Assembly (NCBI GenBank): GCA_015847255.1
Contig: JADLZK010010158.1
Location: 124,001 to 188,000, forward strand
Direction of reading: 5' to 3'
Length of the DNA stretch: 64,000 nt
Origin: Hyparrhenia diplandra
Taxonomy: Eukaryota > Streptophyta > Magnoliopsida > Poales > Poaceae
Positions 24,007 to 36,544 of the stretch are shown piece after piece (within the stretch, counting starts at the first letter, position 1; the number at the start of each line of letters is the position of its first letter). The position numbers and the translations under genes are program-made. The notes beneath the pieces were generated by a model. It searched no databases. It was not told where the DNA came from and saw nothing but the letters and a program-made list of their open reading frames with translations.

Positions 24007-24683
24007 CTGCATGGGTGTGTTTAGATCCCTAAAATCAGGTATTGTAGCGAAGTTATGTGGTGGTAAATATTATCCTACTTAGGTGTAATTAGAACGAAAA
24101 AAGAATCGTCTCGTATTCTACATCTAAATTGTACAATTAATTATTTTATTTACTTACTTTTTATTTCCGGACATACGTGTTTTGATGTATTTAATTTAAT
24201 GATATATTTTGATCCAAGTCTTCGTCACAACAATTGTAAATCATGCGCGTTAGTCCCAAGTTCTATCTTTCTGTACTCGTGACTCGTCGCATGAGTAGCC
24301 GAGCTAGGACGCGCACGCTTGATTCGCCGTGGGGCCGCGGCCCCAGGTGCTGCAGGATCTTCTGCGGCAGCTTTGTTAGTTAGGGTAGATAAAAGATGAA
24401 ACGGTGTCGATGAGCCAGATAATCTAGACGAAGCTGTAAGTATAAGTGATTAAAAGCAACTTTTTTTAAAAAAAAAAAGCGTAAGTGACTAAAGACAATT
24501 ATAAGAAAATTATAAATGCTAAATACTCGTGTATGTTTGGCTCTATTAGTCTATTAATTAAGGAGTAAGATTAGACTACTCAAGCATAGATATGGCATGG
24601 AGGATCAGGAAACTTTTAGTCATATGATAAGATAAAATAAATCATACGAGAATAATAAATTCTAGATGAAATTTTGTTTTATA

Positions 24684-24826
24684 CTTCCTCTGTTGGAAAT
24701 TGTAGGTCGTTTTGACATTTCTAGATGCATTTCTTTTGCTAGACATAGCGTATAACTAGATGCATAAAATGAAAGCAATGTATGCGAGAAAAGCTAAAGT
24801 AAACTATAATTTGATGAAACGGGGAG
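24684..24826. mobile_element. Diverged Stowaway-like MITE
   Basis: Ends cttcctctgttggaaattgt and complementary aaactataatttgatgaaac...ggggag, bracketed by TA. The central part resembles the elements at 29247 and 34622. Confidence 0.6.
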
Positions 24827-25440
24827 TAGTACATATATGAATACAATTTTATTTATTTTCATATGAACATTTACAAAACGAGTTTGAATGTTGAATTTCG
24901 TGGCAATGTACATCGAATAAAAACATATAGTGTGAGCTAGCAAAATGCATGTGCTCAACAATTCTCTCACCCAAAAACAGTTAGGAAAAGATAGATAAGA
25001 AGCCACAACAAAAAGAAAAAGTTATTTTGTATGCTTTCTATTCAATGTCTAGTTGTTCAGGTAAATACAGTTTATTCTACTTGATTTTTTTGTTTTTAAA
25101 AAAGAAATGTGTGCTAGCAATCACCACTGGGGGACGGGTGGTCCCCTTGGGCTGACGGAACCAAATGGATCAGGAGAGCCGGCCGGAGAAGAAGATTCGC
25201 GGCTTCCTATCTGAATGCATGTGTACAACTCCACATTTTACCACAAATTGAGAGTGAAGCGTGATGTTTAGATGTGCTTATGTCAGCTAGATTTATTTAC
25301 TACTAGGCACGTGTGCTAGTGGTTTGCAACTCAGTTTTACCCATAAAACTGTCTATGAAACTTAACAATATAAATAAATAAATCGTGGACAGTACATAGT
25401 TTAATCACTCCCGCGTGTGTCACGTTATGAAATACAAGTA
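24827..25440. other. AT-rich intergenic DNA
   Basis: No gene or element recognised. Confidence 0.35.
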
Positions 25441-25647
25441 CTCCCTCCGTTTCATAATTTTTTAACTACCTTTCATCTTATTTAATATTTTTTTTAATAA
25501 ATATTATCATTTTTGTTATGACTTTTAGTGATATTGTAATAACATTTTGTTTGTTTTATCATTTACATAAAAAATTTAAATAAGACAAGTTAGTCAAACA
25601 TAATTTATATGAGTCAAAAAATTACAAGTGTTGTGAAACAGAGAGAG
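25441..25647. mobile_element. Stowaway-like MITE, 207 bp
   Basis: Starts ctccctccgtttcataattt and ends with the imperfect inverse (aattacaagtgttgtgaaac, agagag), with TA at 25439-25440 and 25648-25649. The interior is AT-rich. Confidence 0.75.
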
Positions 25648-25649
25648 TA

Positions 25650-26090
25650 GCATAGCATTTTGACAAGACATAATCGGCAGGACCAGCAATCAACATACTA
25701 GACCAGCGCCTTGTTAAATTTGGTTGGTTGAACCAATCCGGCAACGAGTGTTTTCCTCTCACGTAAAACCGAAGACAAAAGAGCCGGTAAAATTAACTTG
25801 GCCTAACAAGATTTTTTCTCACAACAAATCAAGACTAGCCAACCAAAGACCAGCCAGCCGAACAAGCCCCATCGATGATTCAGAAAAGAAAGGCAACTGA
25901 GGCTTGCTTTTTTCGATTAAAAAAGAGACCAGAAGCCGACGACCATCGGACTGGATAAGAAAACCGTTCGTGCACTGCACGCACCACTCCCCGCCGGCGC
26001 GCCTCCGCGACAGGCAGGATTCGAGCGGGCTGCCACTACTCCGTATGCTCCAGCCATCTCCCTCTCTTCTCTTCGCGCCGAACAGGGGCG
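25650..26090. other. Possible promoter/5' UTR region of the 26.1-kb exon
   Basis: An AT-rich to mixed stretch becoming CT-rich just before the ATG at 26091. No clear TATA box chosen. Confidence 0.3.
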
Positions 26091-26249
26091 ATGGAGGCGG
26101 CGGCGGCTACGGCAGCCCTCCTCCTCCTCCTCCTCCTATCCTCTTCCCCCTTCTCTACCTCTGCCTCCTCCTCATCCTCCAACCTGTTTCCTCCCGATGC
26201 GGTGGCAGGCCCGAGGCGACAGCGCCCCTGCGCCGTCCTGCCCGCGGGT
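26091..26249 (+). CDS. Putative first exon with a signal peptide, gene of unknown identity
   Basis: The frame starts MEAAAATAALLLLLLLSSSP, a textbook secretory signal core, and continues through a Ser-rich stretch to LPAG at a candidate donor (g|gtaggg). A plausible acceptor near 26450 leads to GEEGSDNCRMVVTAGSTYF, but a stop follows at once. Another short exon-like stretch near 26621-26686 reads VASLDLNTVLSTWARVVGV. No complete gene could be assembled downstream, and I do not recognise the family. It may be the 5' end of a decayed or unusual gene. Confidence 0.35.
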
Positions 26250-26699
26250 AGGGCTCCGCGACCCCCTCCCTCTCCCTCGTCCTCCGTGCAGCATCTCCTC
26301 CTGCTGAGGACTCTCTGCGACTGTGTGCTATCAATAGATTTAAGCCTGCACTGCAGCTTCTCTCACCAACCAATCCTATGTCCATAAAGTTTTCTTTTAT
26401 TCAAAATCATGATTCATATAACTGCTGTCCTTTTTTTTTTCCCGCATCAGGTGAAGAAGGTTCAGATAACTGCAGGATGGTGGTCACAGCTGGTTCTACA
26501 TACTTCTGATACTATGTTTGTTCCTTTGGGTATGTCTTCTCTAATAATGCCATCCTCCTCTTCATGTTTTCACTTCTCTAGATACTAATTGATTTGATTA
26601 ACTCACTTTCTATCAAGGTTGCTTCACTAGATCTCAATACAGTATTGTCAACATGGGCAAGGGTAGTTGGTGTCATGGACATTGAGGTACCACCACTAT

Positions 26700-29246
26700 G
26701 TCATAGAATGTAGCTTGCCTTTCTGTTCTGGCTGCTACAAAGTTTAATGCTCAACGTGCAATACTTTGCTCCTCCAGCAATGCCTATTTAGTGAGTCCAT
26801 AAGAAGCCTGAAAATGCTCTATACACCCCCTTTTGGCAGGATAAGACAACCACAATAACCTGATGTAAGTCTTTTGACTTTTGACCGAAGAAAAATACAT
26901 GAGCTACAGTTCATTATAAATCCATAAAGCATAGTGATAACAATGTATTTTCGAAAAGGTTTATGGTAATTTTATTTTAATATGGAATGCTGCCTCAATT
27001 GCAAATCAAATAACCTTTTTTCAGATTTGATGTTTTGATCAATTATTTATCAAATACATTACAGATCAGTGGTTGCATCTGCTGCCTCAACATGAGCAGT
27101 GTTGCTTTTTCATAGTTTCTGTCTCAACTTTTTGTGTGAATTGTGGATTGTCTGCTTTAGTTTAAAAATTTGATTATGTCGATGTCGCATTTCCAAGCCC
27201 GGTTTACAGAATCAGATCTTGATCAAATTCATTAGCTCCCTCGATCCTGGTAATGGATCCTTACTCCTGACCAGTTTTCTTTGTTGTATCATTCTCGCTT
27301 GCTCTTTCGAGCAATTATCCTGAAATGCTGTAGGGTACACAGATGTCGGTGCACTATTTGGACTGCACTGAAGATTGTACTTCCTGTGTTAACTATTGCA
27401 TGTTTCAGTTTCATTCCTCAGTTTTATCCTTGAATTTGTACAACGCAAATCATGTTACAAGGATTGGTTGTATGCACTGTAGGTTTCTGAATTTTCCTCC
27501 GTGCATATGCAAGGAGATATTATTTGTCTTTCAATTGGAATTGGAATGAATGGTGGTGCCCAGGCCTGCTTAGTCGTGCTCTTCCAGCTCTTCAACTGAA
27601 GATAGTATGCCTATTACATATCCAGCCCCTTTAGGTAATAAACCACACCCATGTATATTTATCTCCTCTCATCGATCCATTATCACGGCCTCTATTTTCT
27701 TAATGTGATATATTTCTCAAACCATTAAACATTAATATAATGTATTATACATGTTAAAAAAGAATAAACGACTTTGGATGTCACTAACAACTGTACTGTC
27801 AGAGCGTACAACGAGCTTGATTCCTTAGAAAAAAAAACTACTATATGTTGACACGTATGTTGTTATGTCAGTAGCATTTTACAGACTACGCTCAAAGGCT
27901 GATTCATTGATCTGTTCAGTGTCCTTATTTTGTTTGTTTTCTATTCTAAAATCCTAACCATATACCTGTGTTTGTATTATGCTTTTCATAGATTGTGGTG
28001 CCACCATATTAAAATATCTTCGACACGACGACCCTATCTGATATGCTCTCATCACTTACTAAGGTGTTCAGAACAGCAGCAGAATATAACAACTTTCACT
28101 ATTTTTAAAGTTGGGTTCAAAAAGCAGCTATGAGACCTTCACAGGTACATGACAAGTTGTTTTCAGATGTCATTGCTATCTATGCAGCGTTATCTGAAAC
28201 TGCAAATTCGTGCTTTTACTTTTTATAAAATTTTCAAACCAAACTATTTTTTTATATTTGGGTCTAATGTTTTCTCAATCCTTGATCAGTTCATACAAAC
28301 AAATGAGCTGCTTACCTTTATAAAGTAGGTGTTTCTTTAACTCTGTTTTAGTACCTGAAGCTTTCATAGAATGCCATTACAAAACATGCATAGAACTATT
28401 GGCAATGATTGTTGTATTCGTTTTGCCTACTTTATATCACCGGGAATAGTTCTTATTTGCTGTGCTGATATTATCATAATAATTTATCAAAATTTAGAGA
28501 GCCTTCATGTCACTACAGATAACATAGAACTGAGATGCCCATACTTTACTTACTATTGGTTTGACCAGCCTTTATTATGTCATTTTGACGGCGCAACTGT
28601 TTGGCTATATTATGTCATCTATGCAACTCAGTTTACAACGAGGCCAATTGTACAGTTCTATCATTTATAGCTACATGAGAGCTATATAAATGCCCAAAAA
28701 AAGGGTTACTGATAACTTATCCAAACAGCCTGCTATATTAAAAATTTTCTATTAAGAAGTGATTCCATGCTTAGTACCCCGAGCAGCGTTGAACTAGGTC
28801 GTGTAGTCACACACTATCACTATGTCCATATATATTTTTTGCTGACCATGAGTTGGTATATGATAAAGGACCTGTCTCTGAATAATTGATAATGACATGT
28901 AACAGCCACTATTCGAGGATGGATTTCTATGTTTCCTTTTGCCTCACATGATGTCTGCAGACTGCAATTGAATTTGGCATATTTTGGGAGCGTAAATTCT
29001 TAGAAAATATGCTAGATAAGAAAAAGGCCAACTTCATCTTAATTCATCTCTTGAAGGAGTGAATGTCAACTCTGTGTTTTTTACCAATACAGTGCAAGTT
29101 AATGAGTTCTTGGTTTGTGTGTCAGTTGAAAAAAAAACGGCTACCACACTGAGAGCTGGACTAGAACTGCCTTGGCATGTCTACCTGTGGGTTTTCTTCA
29201 TCATTTTTTTAAGAAAAACATAGAAAGCATAGTGGTTCTTTTTGTA
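26700..29246. other. Long AT-rich stretch without assigned genes
   Basis: Looks like intron or intergenic DNA. Short open frames on both strands have no recognisable domain. It could be introns of the gene starting at 26.1 kb. Confidence 0.3.
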
Positions 29247-29393
29247 CTCCCTCCGTTCCAAATTATAGTTCACTTTGGGTTTTCTAGATACATTGATTTT
29301 GATATGCACCTAGGTATACACTATGTCTAGATACATAGCAAGCTAAATGAATCTAGAAAAGCCAAAGTGAACTACAATTTGGAACGGAGGAAG
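29247..29393. mobile_element. Stowaway MITE, 147 bp
   Basis: Perfect-looking ends ctccctccgttccaaattat and the inverse aatttggaacggagg, with TA on both sides (29245-29246, 29394-29395). Confidence 0.88.
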
Positions 29394-29395
29394 TA

Positions 29396-32300
29396 TCTGA
29401 TTTCAGTACCTAAGATAGTGCACTTATACTGTATATCTGCCTTACGACAGAGATAGGGGTATTTGTTACGCCTGAGGTTAGTCTTCACAGACCAGCTTCC
29501 TTGCCTGCCAGATCATTATAGTATTGGTAAGCTTCTATCTATTGTACCATCTCTTCTATTTCGCTAATGTTCAAGGATTTATGCTAGCGATTATTTTGTA
29601 CCAAATGTTTAGAACTCACAACTACCAATGGATTGGTTCACTATTATTTCAAGGGATATGAAATAATACTGGATTATGTAAACCATATTTTCAGTTCATC
29701 GGAAGATTGGTCATTCCTTTACAACGGAAAGGCTAACATGATGAAGCTATCTGCTATGAACAGCCATTAAAAAGGTAATTTGTTCATCCGAGCTTCTTTC
29801 CTTATAATTGCATTGATATATAAATAGAGATGGAAACCACAAGAGTTCCTATCGGTGATTATGAGGCAATATGTTGTTGCCATGTTATTTTTACTTAACT
29901 GAAGCTATACCTAGGTTGCAATTTGGTTTCTTGTTTCTTATAATACCCACAGCCCACTGGTTGATTATCTTCAAATGAATTTTGTTCAGACTACAGTTCA
30001 AATACATGCCTAACAATTTTGTAGATTTGATGTATGATTATGGCTTCTCTTAACGCCAAATGGAAGGTGCTGGAGCAGTTTGATATCATCTTGCATGACA
30101 CCTGTTGACATAGATATTGTGCAAGTGCACGTCCTTAGGATTGCTCATGCAAAATGTCTGATTAAATCTATGAAGTGGCCCTGTCCTAGCAGCAGTTATC
30201 AGTTTCTCTACACATCTGTGTCATGTGCGGACTTAGTCTGCATGTATTGTGTGCTATACACACCTGTCTAAGTGTAGAGAGACAACCCATGACATTGTAC
30301 CCGTGTCATCTTTTTTAAGCCTTCTAAAATTTGTTTGTTTTTTAAGTAAAATATTTAATGTTTATACGTCTCAACTCTCAGGCAGTATGCAACAATACAT
30401 CTTTTAGACCATCTATTCTCCAGTGATCCATATTATCACCTAATTTATACTCTGTTTTGCGAAAAAAGGGTTTATACCCACTGCTCTGAACAAATACCTA
30501 ATTATGCCAATGCTTTTTGGGTTGCATTAGCAGTTAACACTTAAATGAGTAGTGTCTCACTGAAAACTGAAATGCAAGACTCTGAAAGTCTGAACTCTGA
30601 GGTATTCCTCGCCTTCCCCTTAAACCATTTATCTAATGCCCTCTTGGAGTTCTTATTTTCTGTCATCTTGAGTCTGCAGTTAGCTATTGTTAAAGGTGCT
30701 CAAGGCAGAAATAATTTGCTGCAGAGCTATAATACCCATGGGCTACCCTCGCTGCCCGGTGCCACCACTGACACTTACCAAGAGGGTCGTCATCGCATCC
30801 ACGGGCCTCTCACCACTGCTCCAATTATCTCTACAACACTCCAATGTGAACTTATCCTTTGTTTTTTAGGCATCATGCACGGCCATTAATTCAGGACTTG
30901 ATGGCTGGAAATAAAATCATAAAAGGTACCTCCAAACAGGATTTGTGGTAGTGCATCGTTGGGTTATGGCCTCCTATAGTTTCCCTCTTCCATCTTATCA
31001 GGCAAACCTTTTTATTAGGAGAAGATTAGATTCATACAGGTTCCATTTCTATACCTACTCAAAATTCAGTTTATTGGCCTCGCTATCTAGAGAGGTATTT
31101 ATTTTTGAGTACATGATTGATACGAAGGAATGTATATTATACACGATGTATGCTGACATCCCAGAGGCCAAGGTAGAAACCAGAGGTCCACGTAGGCGTT
31201 CACATTACTACTACCATATCAACTTCACATTATTACTACCATATGTGTGAGGTAACCAATGTTACATGACGTCCTCGCTATCTTGTGCCTCTATATTGAG
31301 GTCAAAATTGTTGATTCGAACTACCTTTCAGCCACACGCAAGAGGTTAGGATGATAGTTTGTTTTAATAATCGGTGGTTTTCATTGTGATTTATGAAAAG
31401 ACAAGTGGTAGATCACCTCACCAGATTCCATTATAGCACCATAAAAAGTTATCTTATATTTTTTTGGAGTACACAATACAGTGCCTCATGGTGTCTTTTG
31501 CTTTATAATAACGTCTTCTAAAAAGCAGTCAACTTAGGAATATAGTATTCTACCTTACTGCCTAACATGCCTTTTAGCAAATGGATCACCTAATCAATTC
31601 ATTCCTGCATCTTACTGCATGTATTTTACAGGAGAAAAATTGCTTCTTTGTACGCCTAATCTAGCTGGGCAGGGTAGCATTAGATGCAACTCAAAATAGA
31701 TCCATGCTGACAGTCATGTGGTTTGTAGTGATCATGAGTTGACGTTGGTTGAGTCCTTTCCTCATCAAGTTATGTTTGTTACTGCACTGACATTTCGATT
31801 GGTTTTCTCTGCTATTCATATGATCAATATGTAATGGCTCTCTGTTTGGCTCACGCAGTCTAATTGCTATTCATATGATCAATATGTGACCTTTACGTTG
31901 ATTCCCTGATTTTTCAAATAGAATTTCTGTTCCACCAACAACTTATTGCCGTGTGGTCGTGCTGTTGGAATTGTGGTCAAATATTGCAATGAAAAATGCT
32001 TTGAAATGTGTTCAAACCCATAAACTCTGTCTTCAATGGCATGGTAGTCTGTCCACTACTGTGCCATGCTTCTTTGATGATTTTGGTATGGAAGACTATG
32101 CTTTTGTTTTGCACCAGTTGTCCAGCCGCTTAGGTCAGTCAAGGTTTTGACTAATATGATGTCCAGTCCAATCACAAATACTATGCTCTTTTGGGATTTT
32201 TTTTCCACACCAAAGAGGCTTGGTAGTATGTGAAAGTTTTAATAGAGGAAGTCCTGGCCTAAACAAATAATATTTTCCTAACTCCAATCAGTGGTGGTAA

Positions 32301-32455
32301 ATAAATAACCACTCAATAATATTCTGATTATTAGGGATAGTGCCAGTTGACTTGACTTAAGGTCATTAGGTCATGTGTCTTATGGTGAGCAGCCTTGGAT
32401 GACTTTCAGCATATCTAAGCAAATAATATCTAATTGGACAGGTTTGTATCTTGAT
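29396..32455. other. AT-rich stretch without assigned genes
   Basis: Similar to 26.7-29.2 kb. A mixed-composition patch at about 30690-30930 has open frames on the plus strand but no recognised domain. Confidence 0.3.
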
Positions 32456-32605
32456 CGCACTCCACTTTTGTTGTTGGTGTTATTTTAGTTTACATCTATT
32501 CTTGTTTTTTAGTTTAGTTTACATCTATGCAAAATCATTGATTCTTATGTTATTTTAGTTTACATCTATTCTTGTTTGTTATTTTAGTTTACATCTATGC
32601 AAAAA
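32456..32605. repeat. Local tandem repeat next to the cullin fragment
   Basis: The word ttagtttacatctat occurs four times between about 32486 and 32598, alternating with tcttgtttgtta-like and gcaaaaatcat-like segments, so a unit of about 75 bp has been duplicated. Confidence 0.7.
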
Positions 32606-33421
32606 TCATCGAGCTGCATGACAAATATGTAGCTTATGTAACAGAATGTTTCAAGAGACATACTCTTCCATAAGGTCTTCATCTCAAATATATCTCATTT
32701 TATTTTTGGTGTGCCATAAAATTGCAAATGGTGTCTCATTCCCATATAATTCTTATCGCAGCCACTTAAAGAAGCCTTGAAGCCTTCTGTACCAAAGGTG
32801 TCTCTGGCAGTTCGGGTGCTGATTTGTTGGCTACCTTCTGCGACAATATTCTGAAGAAAGGTTGCAGTTAGAGGCTCAGTGATGAAGCCATTGAGGATGC
32901 TCTTGACTTCTTAAGAAGGTACATCTGTTTTTTTTTTTCCTTTTGCCGTTATTGATAAATTATGTGCTGGAGCTATACATTTGATTTGACTGGTTTCCAG
33001 GTGGTCAGATTCCTGGCATACTTCAGTGATAAAGATCTGTATTATTAGTTCTTGTGTAATTCAAACAAAATGTGTGCGTCGGTGTGGAAGGAAATAGTTC
33101 CCTTTGAAACTTGGTTATTATGTTTTTTAATGTGTGAACTGGTTTACAGGAAGAAACTTTCAAGAAGATTACTTTTTCACAAATGTGCTAATGACGAGCA
33201 TGATAGGAATATTCTGACAGCCTGCGAGGGACAGTTTACTTCAAAAATGGAGGGCATGGTTACAGACCTTACTGTCGCTAGAGACCACCAGACTAAGTTC
33301 CAAGAGTTTGTAGCTGGACATCCGGTGTATCCTGGGATAGACTTGGCCTGTTACTGGTTTCACAGTGGGATTCTTGCCAAGCTACAAAACTTTTGACATA
33401 AACCTTCCTGCTGAGATGGTA
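32602..33421 (+). pseudogene. Decayed cullin (CUL1-like) gene fragment
   Basis: Plus-strand pieces, in order, match the middle of plant CUL1: IIELHDKYVAYVTECFKRHT (about 32604), TKGVSGSSGADLLATFCDN (about 32798), LSDEAIEDALDF (about 32875), VVRFLAYFSDKDLYY (33001), RKKLSRRLLFHKCANDEHDR (33149), FTSKMEGMVTDLTVARDHQT (33236) and SYKTFDINLPAEMV (33380-33421). CUL1 is the scaffold of SCF ubiquitin ligases. Breaks include stops at 32869-32871 and 33046-33048, plus frameshifts near 32680, 32780 and 33340. At least two introns are retained (about 32920-33000 and before 33150), so it is a duplicated gene fragment, not a processed copy. Neither the N-terminal repeats nor the C-terminal RING-box-binding end was found. 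Confidence 0.85.
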
Positions 33422-34619
33422 GGGAGAAGATATGTCAAGAACCTGCTGTTCTTATGGGCCATGGTATGAGCTGTTCTTATGGGTCATGGTCCGAGCCTGC
33501 CAGAAGCCCAGGTGGCATGCCTGCCCAAGACTGACAAAGGCACGAGCAACCGGCCAAGGGAATCATCAATCAAAATATCAATCGTCATTTACCTTTCATT
33601 ACCTGTAGCGTAGCGTAGTTACTTATTCTTCTTACTAGATTGGGTTGCTAACATAATAGGATTCAATTTCCTTAATAGGATTCAATTTCCTTCTTTGACC
33701 GGTATGCTTGTAAAGCTGTTTTTGTGGTTGCTATTTTGCAAATATTAATGCATTTTCAGTGATTCGGATTACTCTATTTGATCTATATTAACGTTATGGA
33801 ATCTAATATTGATGACTCTCAACCAAAGCTAACTGTGGTATTGACCTTTTTATGTCCACGGTGTGCACTGAAATACGTTGCTGCTTTGGCTATTCATCTT
33901 TCGCTTATGTGCTACTCCAAGGAAGGTTTATCAACAACAGCTACAATTTCATTTTGTCCAAATGTGCTTTCAGCTGTATTTCTGCCTTCCAAATTTGTAC
34001 ACATAGGGATAGGGCATCACATGCCTACAGTTTGGGAATTACAAAAGTTTGGACACCTTTGTATATGTAGTGGGTTCTTTTAAGGCACTCTCCTCTGTCT
34101 ACTTGGAACGAATCTTAGCCGTGAATTTTATAGGAGCTAACGTAATTAAAATAGTTAATAATATATTTGTTAGGGTTCGTAATTGTGGACCCCTCCTAAA
34201 AAAAGAGAGGGGCGATTATGACCCCACTAATCAGCCGGGAGGGAGGCCCACGTAGAGGGAACAACCCTCAGGCCAAGCATGTGCCTCGATGGCCATGACT
34301 CCGTCTCGCCCGAGCCCGACGCACCGAGCATCCTCGGAGTTGTGGTAAGAGCCCTGCTTCTTTCCTTCGTTGCCTTCTTGAAAAACTGTAGATCACTTTC
34401 TGCACTCTCCACCTGAAGTCAAAGAAATAGAACAAGTGCTTTGCTGTCTCTCAGGATACATGTCCTCTCTCACTTACTTAAATAAAAACAGTAAGCTTTA
34501 GTTCACATTCCAGAGATTTTGCTCGTTGCAATAGCTGCATCATGATCTGGTATAAAACTATCCACCAAGTATATAATTAAGCTTCGCTTGGCAAGGTTAC
34601 AGCTCTAAGCTCTGCGAAG
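33422..34619. other. Unassigned intergenic DNA
   Basis: AT-rich with a GC-richer patch near 34190-34360. No convincing gene or element. Confidence 0.35.
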
Positions 34620-34621
34620 TA

Positions 34622-34769
34622 CTCCCAACGTTCTAAATTGTAATTCACTTTGACTTTTCTAGATACATTGATTTTGCTATGCACATAGTCATACACTATG
34701 TCTAAATACATAGCAAAAAAAAATGAATCTAGAAAAGCCAAAGTGAACTACAATTTGGAACGGAGGGAG
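34622..34769. mobile_element. Stowaway MITE, 148 bp
   Basis: TA-flanked (34620-34621, 34770-34771). Ends ctcccaacgttctaaattgt and aatttggaacggagggag. Closely related to the 29247 element, including the central catacactatgtcta-type core. Confidence 0.85.
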
Positions 34770-34925
34770 TAGTTTAAGTCAGTCTTAGTAAAAAAAAAAT
34801 ACACACAAGATGGCTCATCCAGACACCAGACACCATCACGTGCCTCATCAGCTCTCTAGTCTGCCAAACATGCTCTACAACACGAAGCAAAACCAGTAAC
34901 TGAATGTCTGAAACTCCGAATAACT

Positions 34926-34970
34926 TGTGGATTTCATTTTTTTTTTTTTTTTTTGAGAATGTGGATTTCA
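34926..34970 (-). mobile_element. Poly(T) micro-insertion with target duplication
   Basis: The word tgtggatttca occurs at 34926-34936 and 34960-34970. Between them are a run of 18 T residues and gagaa. On the minus strand this is ttctc plus poly(A), the same body-plus-tail as the insertion at 11683-11719. Confidence 0.65.
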
Positions 34971-34979
34971 TTTTTTTAT

Positions 34980-35440
34980 GAACTGCCTCTATGATCACAT
35001 CTTTGATGTCAGCTATGAAAATGTCACGTCCTCTGAAATCGTATTATTTATTTTTGTTTAGAAAAAATAAAGATAGGAGGAGGAAAAAGGAGTCTTATGT
35101 ACAATGGCACCCCCTGTGCCTAAGAACCCAGGTCATAGGACCAAGAAAACAACATCGACCACTCACGACGAACTATGCAAGTCTAGCTTGTGCTGCTTTG
35201 CTCTCTCTGTAGTGGCGATATGTCGGGCGATATTCCGTCCTCCTCTTCCTAAACTCTCACCCTCATCCCGCCGCAGCCCCCTGCCCCTTCCTCTCCGGCG
35301 TCTTCGCCGGCAACGAGGGTTGGGGGTCGGGCCGTCCCTCCCCTCTCCTAGTTCGATCCCCTACCCTCTTGCTCTTCCTTCTCCCTCCGAATAAATCCCC
35401 CATGTAAGCTTTGAGATCCATCCTTCCTCTCGTCCCGGTC
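34980..35440. other. Mixed-composition spacer
   Basis: AT-rich to about 35100, then CT-rich. This may be the 5' flank of the source gene of the BPI/LBP fragment. No gene assigned. Confidence 0.3.
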
Positions 35441-35454
35441 GCGTGGAGCCTCGG

Positions 35455-35665
35455 GCTGCGCTCGCCGACAAGAATGACGTGCTTATTGGCGAGGCTGTTC
35501 GGTCACTGACCCCGATCCGCCTCCCGGGGGTGGAGAAGGTCGTCCGCGTGCCCTTCCTCGGTGGCGTCCGCGTCGCTGCCTCCAGCATTACGCTCCTCCA
35601 CCTAGAAGTCGAGGACAACTCCACTACCTTCCTCAGGGACTCAGGCCTGCTCGTCGTCGGCCGAC
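35455..35665 (+). pseudogene. Fragment of a plant BPI/LBP-family gene
   Basis: The plus-strand frame reads ALADKNDVLIGEAVRSLTPI, RLPGVEKVVRVPFLGGVRVA and ASSITLLHLEVEDNST. This closely resembles the N-terminal half of plant BPI/LBP-like lipid- or LPS-binding proteins (an EAVxSLTPLxLPGxEK block followed by GxVxxAASNIT). The secretion signal and the rest of the protein were not found. The stretch to 35750 repeats (gactc-ggcctrctcgtcgt-ggccgac twice) and the frame then degrades. Confidence 0.6.
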
Positions 35666-35749
35666 ACGATAGCCCGGTGTACCGCTACCTTCCCCAGGGA
35701 CTCGGGCCTACTCGTCGTTGGCCGACGCGGCAGGTCGGTGTACCTCCCT

Positions 35750-36138
35750 GACTCCTGGAGAACATGGAGCTCCTCCCCGCACAGGCAGCTCAAATGAGCC
35801 AACGGCGGCGACCATCGTCAATGGGCTGGAAAAGAAGGGCACAGAGATGAATGTGCTCGACTACGGTTCCGTCGCGTGGTGTCTCCAGACCGCGGTTCTC
35901 GACCGCGGCTTCACGGTGGTGGTGGCCCTTCACTTCACGCCCTCCGAGTCGTCCCTGGTCACCCACACCATGTGACTGCGGTGGGGATCTGCCGCCGGCG
36001 AGGAGCTGGCGTGGACGAGGCAAGGAGATGGATGGCTTTGCGTAGCCTGTTGGAGACGGAAGGCTTTGCCTCGTGGGAGATTTCACTATGCGCCGCTCAA
36101 ACTTGCTATGCCTATCGTGCATATGTTGGAGCGACCTT
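35750..36138 (+). other. GC-rich coding-like spacer at the edge of the right arm
   Basis: One frame reads MNVLDYGSVAWCLQTAVLDR and continues to a stop near 35975. I do not recognise it. It abuts the boundary of the inverted duplication, where an imperfect palindrome agcgaccttaggtcgct lies at 36130-36146. Confidence 0.35.
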
Positions 36139-36428
36139 AGGTCGCTACCGTTGAGGAACCAACCGCTCCACCGACGTCGAGGGGACACGCCATGTGTACG
36201 GGCCGGGCTAGGCACGGGCATAGACGAGGCTGGGGCGGACTTTTTGGCACCGGGCCGTGCCAGCCCAGCAGGCTCGGCCCATTTGGAAGGCTGGCACGGC
36301 ACGGCCCATTTGGAAATCTCGGAGGCGAAATTGAAAAATTCCCCTGCTTCCTTCCCCCGCTCCGCTCCTCTCCCCGGCGAGGCGGTTACCCGGCCGGCCG
36401 CGCCGCTCCGCTCATCTCCCTCCCCGGC

Positions 36429-36435
36429 TATAAAA
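36429..36435 (+). promoter_or_regulatory. TATA box of the 254-aa gene
   Basis: TATAAAA in the context ggctataaaacgtacg, about 110 bp before the ATG and in GC-rich DNA. It is conserved in the left arm. Transcription would start roughly 30 bp downstream. Confidence 0.65.
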
Positions 36436-36544
36436 CGTACGGGTGGCGGAGCGTCTCCACCCACACCCGGCCGTGAACCGCCTTTCCATTTGGCCCTCCC
36501 GCTCTCTCTCGCTCGTCCTCGTCCTCCTCCTCCCGTACCCAACA

